DNA of 5,965 nt, from assembly GCA_946886085.1 (NCBI GenBank), contig CAMPHX010000095.1, positions 1-5,965 of the forward strand. The letters run 5' to 3'. Under the pieces are notes generated by a model. That model was given only the letters and a program-made list of their open reading frames with translations. It was not told where the DNA came from and did not search any database. Positions 1 through 5,965 of this stretch are shown one piece after another. The position numbers were made by a program, and so were the translations under genes. Each line of letters opens with the position of its first letter. Position 1 is the first letter of the stretch. Origin of the DNA: an uncultured Flavobacteriales bacterium (GTDB lineage: Bacteria; Bacteroidota; Bacteroidia; Flavobacteriales; Vicingaceae).

Positions 1-2349
1 TATTACTACTAATTAAAAATTTTATTTGATGCCCTATTCCGAAAGTATGACCAAGCGGTAACATTTCAAATTCAAAGTGATAAAAAGTATTGTTATCTAT
101 ATTGGTGAGTACAATATTATCATTTGGGTTGCCATTAAAAATAGACTTGGTATAGGCTCTGGCTTTAGCATTTACAACACCTTCCGTAATAAACATTTCT
201 CTACCATCAGGATAAACATCAATAATTCTAATCATTAAATCAAAATCTGTTTTTGCTGTTGTGTTGGTGGTGGTGTGTCCTTTAGCATAAAGAGAAGCTC
301 TTGGAAAACCAATAACTGTCATGGTATCTGTAAGCGGAGCTGTTTCAAAAGCAATTACATCCGACCGATTTAATGTATGAGAAGCATAAAGTGGGTCGGC
401 AACATTAATAGAACCCTGAGATTTTTTTCCTCCTCCGGGAACGGAAGGAATCATGTTGTTTCCACCAATTGTAATTACAGGGTTATTTGGATCGGCAACA
501 TAGGTCAACATGCCTTCATTATTAGTTGGCGCAATAGTGTCAGCATCTAAATTTTGATGTAAATATACCTTTTCTCTTACCACACTATTGGTAAAAGGCA
601 AGGAATCGGTTTCTAACCAATAATTACCTGTATTAGGATTTTGGGCATCATTAGAAGGTCCGGTTACATATAAGCGTATATCTTTAACCTGATTAAAATG
701 GTTGGGGTCGTAAGGAGCCAACGGTCTTGATAGATTTAAAAGTGGAGGAGAAAGGGTTGGTAATGAATAAAATAAGGAAGTAATGTTGCTACCATCATCA
801 ATTTCAACAGGTAAGTTGCTTAAAGGAGTTTGTCCACCTAAATAATTTAAAAACTGGTAGTAAGGTATAATATAATTTTTGGATGGGACTCTAATTAAGT
901 TAGTTCCTAAGGGTTGCCAATCATTCGATTCCGGAATAAAAAAGTAAGGCTCGCCACCCAGATGTGTTCTGTACCAACTCATTAATTCAGATTCGTAAAT
1001 ATCATTTAGTAAGTTACTGTCGGTAAGTAGGCTGTCGGTATCTATGTTGAGGTCAAATCCTAATACATCAAAAACATTATCGGGATAAACTTCATCTCCA
1101 ACAGCTTTAGCACCTATGGTTTGGTGTGTCCATGGACCAACAACTAATTTCTGATTAGAAGAAGGATTGGTATTTCGGGTTTTATTAAACGTTTCAATTT
1201 GTCCGTTTATAAAAATATCCCACCAACCTGTAAGGTGGTATATTGGTTTGTTCATATTAGTATATCTAGAGAGTGTTCCATTAACATCTGTTTGTCCGTT
1301 AATATTTACAGGAGCAAAAGAAGCATCTAAATCTGCTCGCAAAGGAGAAGTTGGATGAGCACCCGAAGGAAAAGAATTGTTATCATTTACCACAAACCAA
1401 TCAATTAAATCACTTGTTAAATCCGCTTTGTTAGCGTAGCTATAATCTGCTGGAGTATGAATGGTATTGGTTAAGCTGGTATCGTAAGTTGCTAAAGAAT
1501 CACTCAAATCCATCATTTGTCCTGTAATCCATCCATTGGATAAAGAATGTCGGTACACACCGTTGTGAAATAAGGTAGAATTATAATGTTCATTGGCAGC
1601 AACAGTTGGCATTAGACATTTTATAGGATTGTTAGCTAAACTATGCGGAATATTAGATAACGCTTGGTATTGGGAGTTTCCTAAAGCAGAAGCTCCGTAC
1701 ATGCCAATATTTCCATTGGAATACTTAAAAATCTCATTTATGCCATCTAAATCAACATCAAAAGTTCTGTAGAGGCTATCAGATAAATAAAAAATTGCTT
1801 CACTACCATCTGAATGGTTTAAAGCATTTGAAGGATTTGATGTAGCATAAGCATCCATAGGGATTTCTATTGTTGGATGATAATCATGTTTTTGCCAAGA
1901 ATCGCTGTACATCGGAAAGTAAACTCCTTCACTATCGTATCTGCCTCGCATATCTTGCATCGCATAGCCATAACCTAAAAACGGAAATATTTTACCACCT
2001 AAATCATCCGTATTTTTATTGTAAGGAGTTCGTGTAAAAATGATGGGTAAGCTAAAATTGTTAGCGGAAATATTGCTGGTATCAAAAATTACAAACTGCG
2101 AATTTTTTGGAATTAACTGAATGGTGTAAGTAGATGCTCCAATAACAATATCGGTAGTTACAGAATCTCTAAAAACGGGCAAATAAATATCGGTAGCTAA
2201 TTTAATTCCATCTTTGGTAAGCGTATATGTAGTTTCTTTTAAGGAAAGTTCATCAATATTATTATTTGTCCGTTAGGAATAATTTGAGCAAAACCATTTG
2301 AAAAAACAATAATTAATAGGTTTGTAAAAAATATTTTAAGAAAATGCAT
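1..2349 (-). CDS. Secreted S15/CocE-family (X-Pro dipeptidyl-peptidase-like) alpha/beta-hydrolase, frameshifted, 3' end outside window
   Basis: The likely product is an exported serine hydrolase of the peptidase S15 / cocaine-esterase (CocE/NonD) family; the substrate, acyl ester or N-terminal X-Pro dipeptide, cannot be told. The start ATG at 2349-2347 opens a hydrophobic signal peptide ending SNGFAQ. That frame stops at TAA 2241-2239, while the enzyme is in the -1 frame, open from 2272 to the window edge (about 757 codons, no stops). Visible motifs: KDGIKLATDIYLP; RTPYNK, whose Tyr (codon 2023-2021) is the family's oxyanion-hole tyrosine; QDMRGRYDSEG; nucleophile elbow GMYGASALG (Ser codon 1690-1688); TGWWDIFINGQ (Asp 1219-1217); VGPWTHQ (His 1126-1124). 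From about 600 down to 1 comes the jelly-roll C-terminal domain, with DVYPDGREMFITEG and GHTFGIGHQIKFLISSN. Length is at least 783 residues, above the 550-650 common in the family. A T9SS tail may lie outside the window. The family call is firm; specificity is unknown. Confidence 0.9.
2242..2272 (-). other. Frameshift interval inside the hydrolase gene
   Basis: Upstream of here the signal peptide reads in the frame of the ATG at 2349. That frame ends at TAA 2241-2239, and the enzyme frame is closed by TAA 2275-2273 just upstream. The junction must therefore lie in this interval. Adding one A to the short A run at 2267-2265 would give CAA AAT AAT AAT ATT GAT GAA (Q-N-N-N-I-D-E) and join the two frames smoothly. 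The enzyme frame has no ATG near its 5' end; its first Met is far inside the catalytic domain. A downstream start that rescues the whole enzyme is therefore unlikely. A one-base deletion, in the genome or in the assembly, is the simplest reading. Confidence 0.8.
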
Positions 2350-2364
2350 ACGCTACTTTTTATC

Positions 2365-2372
2365 CAAAAATA
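2365..2372 (-). promoter_or_regulatory. Possible Bacteroidota -7 promoter element for the hydrolase
   Basis: On the minus strand this reads TATTTTTG, matching the TAnnTTTG consensus of the Bacteroidota primary sigma factor, 15 nt before the ATG at 2349. No convincing TTG-type -33 element stands about 19 nt further upstream, and the implied 5' leader would be only about 10 nt. No Shine-Dalgarno sequence is seen before the ATG, which is common in this phylum. In such AT-rich DNA the match may be chance. Confidence 0.25.
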
Positions 2373-2415
2373 ATTAAAATAGTTAATGAATAAGAATTCT
2401 AAGTAAGCTATTGAG

Positions 2416-2434
2416 TTTTTCTAAGATAGAAAAA
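2416..2434 (-). terminator. Weak AT-only hairpin after the surface-protein gene
   Basis: A 7-bp perfect inverted repeat (TTTTTCT / AGAAAAA, 5-nt loop) begins about 45 nt past the stop codon of the large surface-protein gene. The stem contains only one G:C pair, and no clear U-tract follows on the minus-strand transcript. It is a poor intrinsic terminator, listed only because it is the best candidate in the gap. Confidence 0.2.
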
Positions 2435-2480
2435 GAACTAAAAATTACTTTTCAAAAAGGTAGTTGTTCGGATAAGTTGG

Positions 2481-4910
2481 TTATCTAATCACATTTACAT
2501 GTCCAATTTTGGAATGTTTTTTACCATCAATATCTTGAAATTCTAATTTCCAAACATAAACACCATTTTGTACAAATTTACTTTTATAAGTACCATTCCA
2601 TTGTTCAAAAAGTGTATGTGATTCAAAAATAATTTCGCCCCATCTGTCAAAAATAAAGAAAGAGTAATTTACTTCACTAATACCAAACCCTTTCGGACCA
2701 AAACCTTCATTTAAGAAATCAAAATCAGGAGTAAATGCATTAGGTACATAAATGCCAAATTCACCCTCTACTTCCAATATTTTTGTGATAGTTCTAATAC
2801 ATCCATTATCATCAATAACGGTAAGTGTTATGGGGTAATGTCCTGTATCAACAGGGAATTCATACGTTGGATTTTGTATATAGCTTGAATCTAAGCCACC
2901 AATATCCCAAGCCCAACCTACAATATTAAAATAAGATTGATCAAAAAAGCTAACAGTAGGGTTTAGCATGGTAGCGGGATTATCTTTCATATAAAAATCA
3001 GCTGTAGGGTTTTGATGTATGGTAATGTAATTTGGATAAGTTACACTATTGGCACATCCTCCTGCAGCAGCAGATGAAGTAATGGTAAGAGTTACATCAT
3101 AAGACCCTGTATTATTATAAACATGATGAACAGTATCTCCAACAGCAGAACTACCATCACCAAAATCCCAAATAGAAGACCCAACCATACCACCAGTAGT
3201 ATCTGTAGTATTGTAAAATTCAAAAGTTTCTACAGGGGTTTCACAAGCTTCAAATTTGTCAGCAGTAAAGTTTACTTGTGGTAATGGCATAACATTAATA
3301 GTTACTGTCCCTGTAGTTGGAGGAGAACAACCATCGTTTAATGTTACGGTGTAAACAGTTGTTGTCGCAGGAGAAACTACTTGACTAGAATCTGTTGAGC
3401 CATTACTCCATTGGTAAGTATAAGGACCACCATTTCCAAAGAAAGGAGTAGCATATATTATTACAGATTCTCCCGGACAAATACTCGTATCTGAAGGACT
3501 GGCTACAACCGATAATGGAGGTGTAACCGTTACGGTAACATTTATCGTAGGTGAAGTACAACCATTTCCATCGATAGCAAAAACAGGGTAATTTGTTGTT
3601 GCCGGAGGAGAAACGGTGTAAGTAGAAGTAGTTGAAGCTCCGTTGTTCCAATTGTAAGTGTAACCACTTCCTGAACCACCGCCCGCAGTAGCTGTAAGCG
3701 TAGCAGATTGTCCTGTGCAAATAGTTACATCTGATGCACTTATGGTTACGGAATCTGGGTCAGTTAATGTTAAAGATACAGTATCTGTACACGAGTTTGC
3801 ATCTGAAATAGTAACCGTATAAGTTCCTGCACATAAATTATTAAACGTTCCTGATGCTTGAAAATTAATACCATCAATACTGTATTGTTCACCACCTGCA
3901 GGAGAAGTGCCTGTTACAGTAACTGTTCCATCACAATCTCCATTACATATTGGATCAGTAAAATTAGATGAATTGATAGTTGGTCCTGCAATGCTATTAA
4001 CTGTATAAGAAGCTGTAACCTGGCAACCAACAGCATCTTCCACAACAATGTTATACGTATTTGCAGCTAAGTTAGAAAATGTATTACCAGCTTGGAACGT
4101 AGCTCCTCCATCAATACTATATTGATAAGGAGAAACACCATCAATAGCAGTTATAGTTATAGTTCCATCATTTGCAGAACAAGTTGAAGGAGTAGTAACA
4201 GTACTTTCAGAAAGGTTTGAAAAGGTAATAGTAACTACATCACTTGTAACACAAGCAGCAGTATTGGTTTCTGTCCATGTAAAGTTATAGGTTCCTGCTG
4301 AAGGAACAGTTACTGTTGCCGTTGGAGAGTTAACAGGGTTAAATACAACGCCCGCAGGTCCTGACCAACTTCCGGTTCCTATACTTGGAATGGCATTTAG
4401 AGCATAAGTTAATACACAAGAAGTATCATCAACTCCTGCGTTCGCATTTGGTAACCCAACAAATGGACCACCGGAAATAGTTATCGGACAGCCGTTATCA
4501 TCAATCACATCAAAACTATACATGTCTCCATTTAGTAAACCATTAATTTGTATAGTACCACCGTTAGGTGTTGTTGTATTTACAAAACTTGCATTTGCAG
4601 GAGATAAGTTAGAGGCAGTAAAATTAGAACCATTAATAGCAGGATAGCCTCCTGTAATGGTTATAGTGAAAGAACTATCCAAACAATCTTCAGTTGGGTT
4701 AGCGCTAACAATTTGTGGTAAATATTGAACAGCGATAGGGTTGCCCATATCATAACATGGCATAGTAGTATTAACATAACTATATGTTCCACTAATGGTG
4801 TCATAAAATGTTATAGGAACATAATATAAAGTATTATTTGTCCAAGGTCCCACCCAACTAGGTTGTCCATTAGTATTAATATCACTAAATCCATTGCCAA
4901 AGCCTACCAC
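2481..4910 (-). CDS. C-terminal part of a giant T9SS-exported surface protein: Ig-like, SprB-like and PKD repeats plus CHU_C sorting domain
   Basis: This open stretch encodes 809 residues from a GTG at 4910, but similar coding sequence continues in frame to 5093, so that GTG is probably not the true start: no signal peptide or ribosome site precedes it. Approximate domains: 71-153 Ig-like; 154-232 Ig-like starting NANAGVDDTSC; 243-306 and 319-383 SprB-like repeats sharing YSIDG and an AxTYxxxxxDAxxC core; 393-463 and 474-540 Ig-like modules starting ICTGQ and ICPGE; 544-632 PKD with WDFGDGS and VYNNTGSYDVTLT; 636-714 degenerate PKD with WDIGG; 719-809 gliding-motility-associated C-terminal domain with YVPNAFTPD, FDRWGE, WNGTYKSK and GHVNVIR. 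The last domain is the type-B signal read by the type IX secretion system, so the product is predicted to be secreted or surface-attached, probably in adhesion or gliding (inferred). Residues 1-551 contain no Lys or Arg. Confidence 0.88.
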   Translation of the reverse strand: MVGFGNGFSDINTNGQPSWVGPWTNNTLYYVPITFYDTISGTYSYVNTTMPCYDMGNPIAVQYLPQIVSANPTEDCLDSSFTITITGGYPAINGSNFTASNLSPANASFVNTTTPNGGTIQINGLLNGDMYSFDVIDDNGCPITISGGPFVGLPNANAGVDDTSCVLTYALNAIPSIGTGSWSGPAGVVFNPVNSPTATVTVPSAGTYNFTWTETNTAACVTSDVVTITFSNLSESTVTTPSTCSANDGTITITAIDGVSPYQYSIDGGATFQAGNTFSNLAANTYNIVVEDAVGCQVTASYTVNSIAGPTINSSNFTDPICNGDCDGTVTVTGTSPAGGEQYSIDGINFQASGTFNNLCAGTYTVTISDANSCTDTVSLTLTDPDSVTISASDVTICTGQSATLTATAGGGSGSGYTYNWNNGASTTSTYTVSPPATTNYPVFAIDGNGCTSPTINVTVTVTPPLSVVASPSDTSICPGESVIIYATPFFGNGGPYTYQWSNGSTDSSQVVSPATTTVYTVTLNDGCSPPTTGTVTINVMPLPQVNFTADKFEACETPVETFEFYNTTDTTGGMVGSSIWDFGDGSSAVGDTVHHVYNNTGSYDVTLTITSSAAAGGCANSVTYPNYITIHQNPTADFYMKDNPATMLNPTVSFFDQSYFNIVGWAWDIGGLDSSYIQNPTYEFPVDTGHYPITLTVIDDNGCIRTITKILEVEGEFGIYVPNAFTPDFDFLNEGFGPKGFGISEVNYSFFIFDRWGEIIFESHTLFEQWNGTYKSKFVQNGVYVWKLEFQDIDGKKHSKIGHVNVIR
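2484..2756 (-). other. T9SS type-B sorting domain (gliding motility-associated C-terminal, CHU_C)
   Basis: The final 91 residues carry the family landmarks in order: YVPNAFTPD followed by an Asn-rich turn (LNEGFGP), hydrophobic strands, FDRWGEIIFES, EQWNGTYKSK, QNGVYVWKLEF and GHVNVIR at the extreme C-terminus. In known Bacteroidota proteins this domain directs export across the outer membrane by the type IX system. Its position at the very end of the gene means everything N-terminal to it, including the part upstream of the two TGA codons, would need an unbroken frame to be exported by this route. Confidence 0.9.
3762..4184 (-). repeat. Two SprB-like protein repeats (about 65 residues each)
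   Basis: The two modules are encoded by about 4184-3993 and 3956-3762. Aligned cores are PYQYSIDGGATFQAGNTFSN and EQYSIDGINFQASGTFNN, each followed by an L-[AC]-A-x-TY-x-[IV] strand and a Gly/Ser-Cys near the end. SprB-like repeats are known from Bacteroidota surface adhesins such as the gliding adhesin SprB. The copies are diverged at DNA level, so this is an old duplication. Confidence 0.75.
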
Positions 4911-5093
4911 GCCAACAAAACAAGGGTCGTTCGTAATATCATCATGAGGAGGAACATTGCTTGGTACAGTTCCTATCGTTGGAGGACAGCTATATATTAA
5001 ATAACCTATTCCAGGATTGTAAGCTGGTCCGGGAGGATTGTTAGCAACTGCTGGAGGATTATAACCTATATTAGAATTAATATAAATTTGATC
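4911..5093 (-). other. In-frame linker coding sequence between the stop pair and the 809-residue ORF
   Basis: This stretch has no stop and continues directly into the downstream reading frame, starting DQIYINSN and ending NDPCFVG. It is rich in Asn, Pro, Gly and Tyr and contains no Lys or Arg, like the sequence on both sides. It contains no ATG start in frame, no ribosome site and no promoter that I recognise, which argues that it is internal coding sequence and not an intergenic gap. Confidence 0.75.
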
Positions 5094-5115
5094 TCAACTA
5101 CATCAAATGTAGTTG
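5091..5115 (-). other. Double TGA nonsense site within a perfect 9-bp inverted repeat
   Basis: On the minus strand the codons are ATT-TGA-TGT-AGT-TGA-GAT. CAACTACAT (5115-5107) and ATGTAGTTG (5103-5095) are exact inverted repeats with a 3-nt loop. Stops occupy 5105-5103 and 5096-5094. The second stop falls where Gly is expected in the protein's own recurrent C-x-G-[DEQ] motif (ICPGES, ICTGQS, ICNGDC), so GGA to TGA is one base change. The first sits before Cys, where Ile is usual; TTA (Leu) to TGA would also be a single change. Confidence 0.8.
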
Positions 5116-5965
5116 GTTGTTCCATTTCCTGTCATGTTTATATTGAAGTTGCCAATTTGAGCAGCACATCCACAAGCAGCAGGGGCAGTAGAGTTGAGAG
5201 AGACAGTGCATGAGGGATCGGCAGCAAAGGTAGCTGTAATCGTAATGTTATTTCCATTTGAGTTCATTCCTGATATGCTCCAATTCATAGGAGAAACATA
5301 AGGAGGGTAAATGATAGTATCATAGGTATTGACACCATCATTTATCGTAATCACAAGAGAGTCTGTTACTATACTTGTTGTAAAATCAATAGTACCGTTT
5401 ACAGTATATGTATTATTTGGCTGACAAGCACCAATATTTGCAGTAAAATTGTTGATGTTACAAGTAACGGTGCAGCTAGCAGGAGCCGTATAGTTTTGAG
5501 TGAGTGTACAAGTTGGGTCGGCAGAAAAAGTAGCAGTTATTGTACAGTTGGCACCATTTGCAGTAACTCCGGGAATGTTATAATTAATACTTGAAGCAAA
5601 AGGAGGATTAATAACGGTACTTCCTCCACAAGAATTAGTAATGGTTAGTGTGCCTGTTGCTGGCGGATTGGTAACATTAATTGTTCCTGTTATGTCATAT
5701 TGATTGTTTATAGAATTACAAGCTCCGGGAACAGCAGTCAAACCTGTTATATTACAAGTAACAGTACAGTTAGCAGGAGCTGTATAGTTTTGAGTGAGTG
5801 TACAGGTTGGGTCGGCAGAAAAAGTAGCAGTTATTGTGCAGTTAGCACCATTAGCGGTAATTCCGGGAATAGTGTAGTTAATACTTGAAGCAAAAGGTGG
5901 GTTAATGACCGTACTTCCTCCACAAGAATTAGTAATGGTTAGTGTGCCTGTTGCTGGCGGATTGG
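5103..5965 (-). CDS. Upstream fragment of the giant surface protein: cysteine-rich tandem repeats, 5' end outside window
   Basis: The frame is open from the right edge (first full codon 5963) to TGA 5105-5103, about 286 codons, so the true start lies outside the window. The TTG at 5741 can be read as a start but lies inside a repeat unit. The product consists of Thr/Asn-rich beta-type repeats, with motifs NPPATGTLTITNSCGGS, INPPFASSINY, NCTITATFSADPTCTL and NYTAPA[NS]CTVTCN. The first two units have six Cys per 98 residues and match closely; a third (about 5377-5150) is diverged. There is no Lys or Arg anywhere. I do not recognise a named domain; the pattern suits an extracellular stalk or adhesive repeat region of a T9SS cargo, with disulfides possible. 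It reads in frame with the downstream 809-residue stretch and is most likely part of the same protein. Confidence 0.75.
   Translation of the reverse strand, partial: NPPATGTLTITNSCGGSTVINPPFASSINYTIPGITANGANCTITATFSADPTCTLTQNYTAPANCTVTCNITGLTAVPGACNSINNQYDITGTINVTNPPATGTLTITNSCGGSTVINPPFASSINYNIPGVTANGANCTITATFSADPTCTLTQNYTAPASCTVTCNINNFTANIGACQPNNTYTVNGTIDFTTSIVTDSLVITINDGVNTYDTIIYPPYVSPMNWSISGMNSNGNNITITATFAADPSCTVSLNSTAPAACGCAAQIGNFNINMTGNGTTNYI
5150..5377 (-). repeat. Copy 3, degenerate unit of the cysteine-rich repeat
   Basis: The protein alignment is clear: LVITINDGVN against LTITNSCGGS, IYPPYVSPMNWSISGMNSNG against INPPFASSINYNIPGVTANG, and ITITATFAADPSCTV against CTITATFSADPTCTL. The DNA offset to copy 2 is 300 bp. 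Two of the cysteines seen in copies 1 and 2 are missing, while the PSC and CGC cysteines remain. This is an older copy not homogenised with the others. Confidence 0.75.
5461..5671 (-). repeat. Copy 2 of the near-identical 211-bp tandem block (period 294 bp)
   Basis: Aligned by eye with 5755-5965 at an offset of 294 bp, this block differs at about 18 of 211 positions, and the 35 bp 5637-5671 are identical to 5931-5965. The offset is a multiple of three (98 codons), so duplications keep the frame. Most of the substitutions I noted are silent or conservative (for example NYNIPGV against NYTIPGI). Confidence 0.9.
5755..5965 (-). repeat. Copy 1 of the 211-bp tandem block, cut by the window edge
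   Basis: This is the N-terminal-most visible copy. It runs into the right edge of the window with no loss of similarity, so the repeat, and probably further copies, continue outside. The 83 bp separating it from copy 2 (5672-5754) align in length with 5378-5460 but are strongly diverged. Confidence 0.88.

Larger units (their letters stand above)
2350..2480. other. Intergenic gap between surface-protein gene and hydrolase gene
   Basis: These 131 bp separate the stop of the large surface protein from the start of the hydrolase, both on the minus strand. The gap is strongly AT-rich. It holds a weak inverted repeat (2416-2434) and the possible -7 element at 2365-2372. I see no short gene or RNA in it. 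The length permits either readthrough transcription or an independent promoter. Confidence 0.6.
2481..5965 (-). pseudogene. Proposed single large surface-protein gene spanning both fragments, interrupted by two TGA codons; N-terminus outside window
   Basis: The coding stretches 5965-5106 and 5093-2481 are in the same reading frame and are separated only by TGA-TGT-AGT-TGA. The intervening reading 5093-4911 encodes a Pro/Asn-rich linker (for example NNPPGPAYNPGIGY) continuous in style with both sides. The upstream fragment lacks any sorting domain and the downstream one lacks any export signal, so each seems non-functional alone, while together they form a normal T9SS cargo of more than 1,150 residues. 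Whether the gene is truly a pseudogene or the stops are sequence errors cannot be decided here. Confidence 0.65.

Noticed and set aside
1167..1358. Plus-strand 63-codon open frame
   Set aside because: It lies wholly antisense to the catalytic Asp/His region of the hydrolase, whose minus-strand frame is clearly coding. No domain or ribosome site is visible.
2242..2272. Programmed -1 ribosomal frameshift in the hydrolase gene
   Set aside because: No X-XXY-YYZ slippery heptamer or strong downstream structure is visible, and such control is not known to me for this family.
2456..2475. CTTTT-TG-AAAAG-type short dyad near 2450-2460 as a terminator
   Set aside because: The 5-bp stem with a 2-nt loop is too small to fold usefully, and such dyads are expected by chance in this AT-rich gap.
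3403..3720. Minus-strand 105-codon open frame
   Set aside because: It is an out-of-frame reading of the Ig-like region of the surface protein; its composition (Cys, Trp, Tyr runs) is typical of a shadow frame.
4908..4910. GTG as the true start of an independent 809-residue protein
   Set aside because: Coding-like sequence continues upstream to 5093 in the same frame. No signal peptide follows and no ribosome site precedes it, although a T9SS cargo needs an N-terminal export signal.
5094..5105. TGA read as an amino acid (recoded genetic code, selenocysteine or programmed readthrough)
   Set aside because: No other in-frame TGA occurs in about 1,900 codons of the window, Gly and Trp use normal codons, and the hairpin overlaps the stops instead of lying downstream. 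A local mutation or error is simpler.
5739..5741. TTG as the start of a 212-residue protein
   Set aside because: The frame is open to the window edge and the TTG sits in the middle of a tandem repeat unit (NITGLTAVPGAC).
5700..5888. Plus-strand 62-codon open frame
   Set aside because: It is antisense to the tandem repeat, with low-complexity Ser/Thr content caused by the repeat on the other strand.
5378..5965. CRISPR array or mobile-element repeat
   Set aside because: The repeats are long (211 bp), in frame with a 98-codon period, and encode protein modules. There are no short palindromic repeats with unique spacers, no terminal inverted repeats and no transposase.

Overview
The window looks like a chromosomal fragment of a Bacteroidota bacterium, most plausibly a free-living Flavobacteriales-type lineage (the order is inference). 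The evidence is low GC, a type IX secretion (T9SS) type-B C-terminal sorting domain of the gliding-motility-associated (CHU_C) kind, SprB-like and PKD/Ig-like surface repeats, and a secreted S15/CocE-type hydrolase. Every supported gene lies on the minus strand, so transcription runs from high to low coordinates. No RNA gene, CRISPR array, insertion sequence or attachment site was recognised.

Right part (5965 down to 2481): one very large, multi-domain, cell-surface or secreted repeat protein whose N-terminus lies beyond the window. In order it holds cysteine-rich repeats with a 98-residue period, a linker region, Ig-like modules, two SprB-like repeats, two more Ig-like modules, a canonical PKD domain, a degenerate PKD domain and the T9SS sorting domain. 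The frame is broken only once, by two TGA codons three codons apart (5105-5103 and 5096-5094). Both lie in or at the edge of a perfect 9-bp inverted repeat. Sequence on both sides is in the same frame and alike in style, so I read the two pieces as one gene with nonsense substitutions or sequence errors, not two genes.

Middle (2480-2350): a 131-bp intergenic gap, AT-rich, with a weak AT-only inverted repeat and one possible Bacteroidota-type -7 element.

Left part (2349 down to 1, running off the left edge): a signal-peptide-bearing alpha/beta-hydrolase of the X-Pro dipeptidyl-peptidase S15 / CocE / NonD family. The catalytic Ser, Asp and His motifs and the non-catalytic jelly-roll domain are all visible. 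The signal peptide and the mature enzyme are in different frames, consistent with loss of one base between 2272 and 2242.

The most unusual observation is compositional: about 900 consecutive codons of the surface protein (5963 to 3258) encode no lysine or arginine, and both residues reappear from the PKD domains onward. I see no clear evidence of an undescribed multi-gene system. The two genes are both exported-protein genes but have no obvious shared function.
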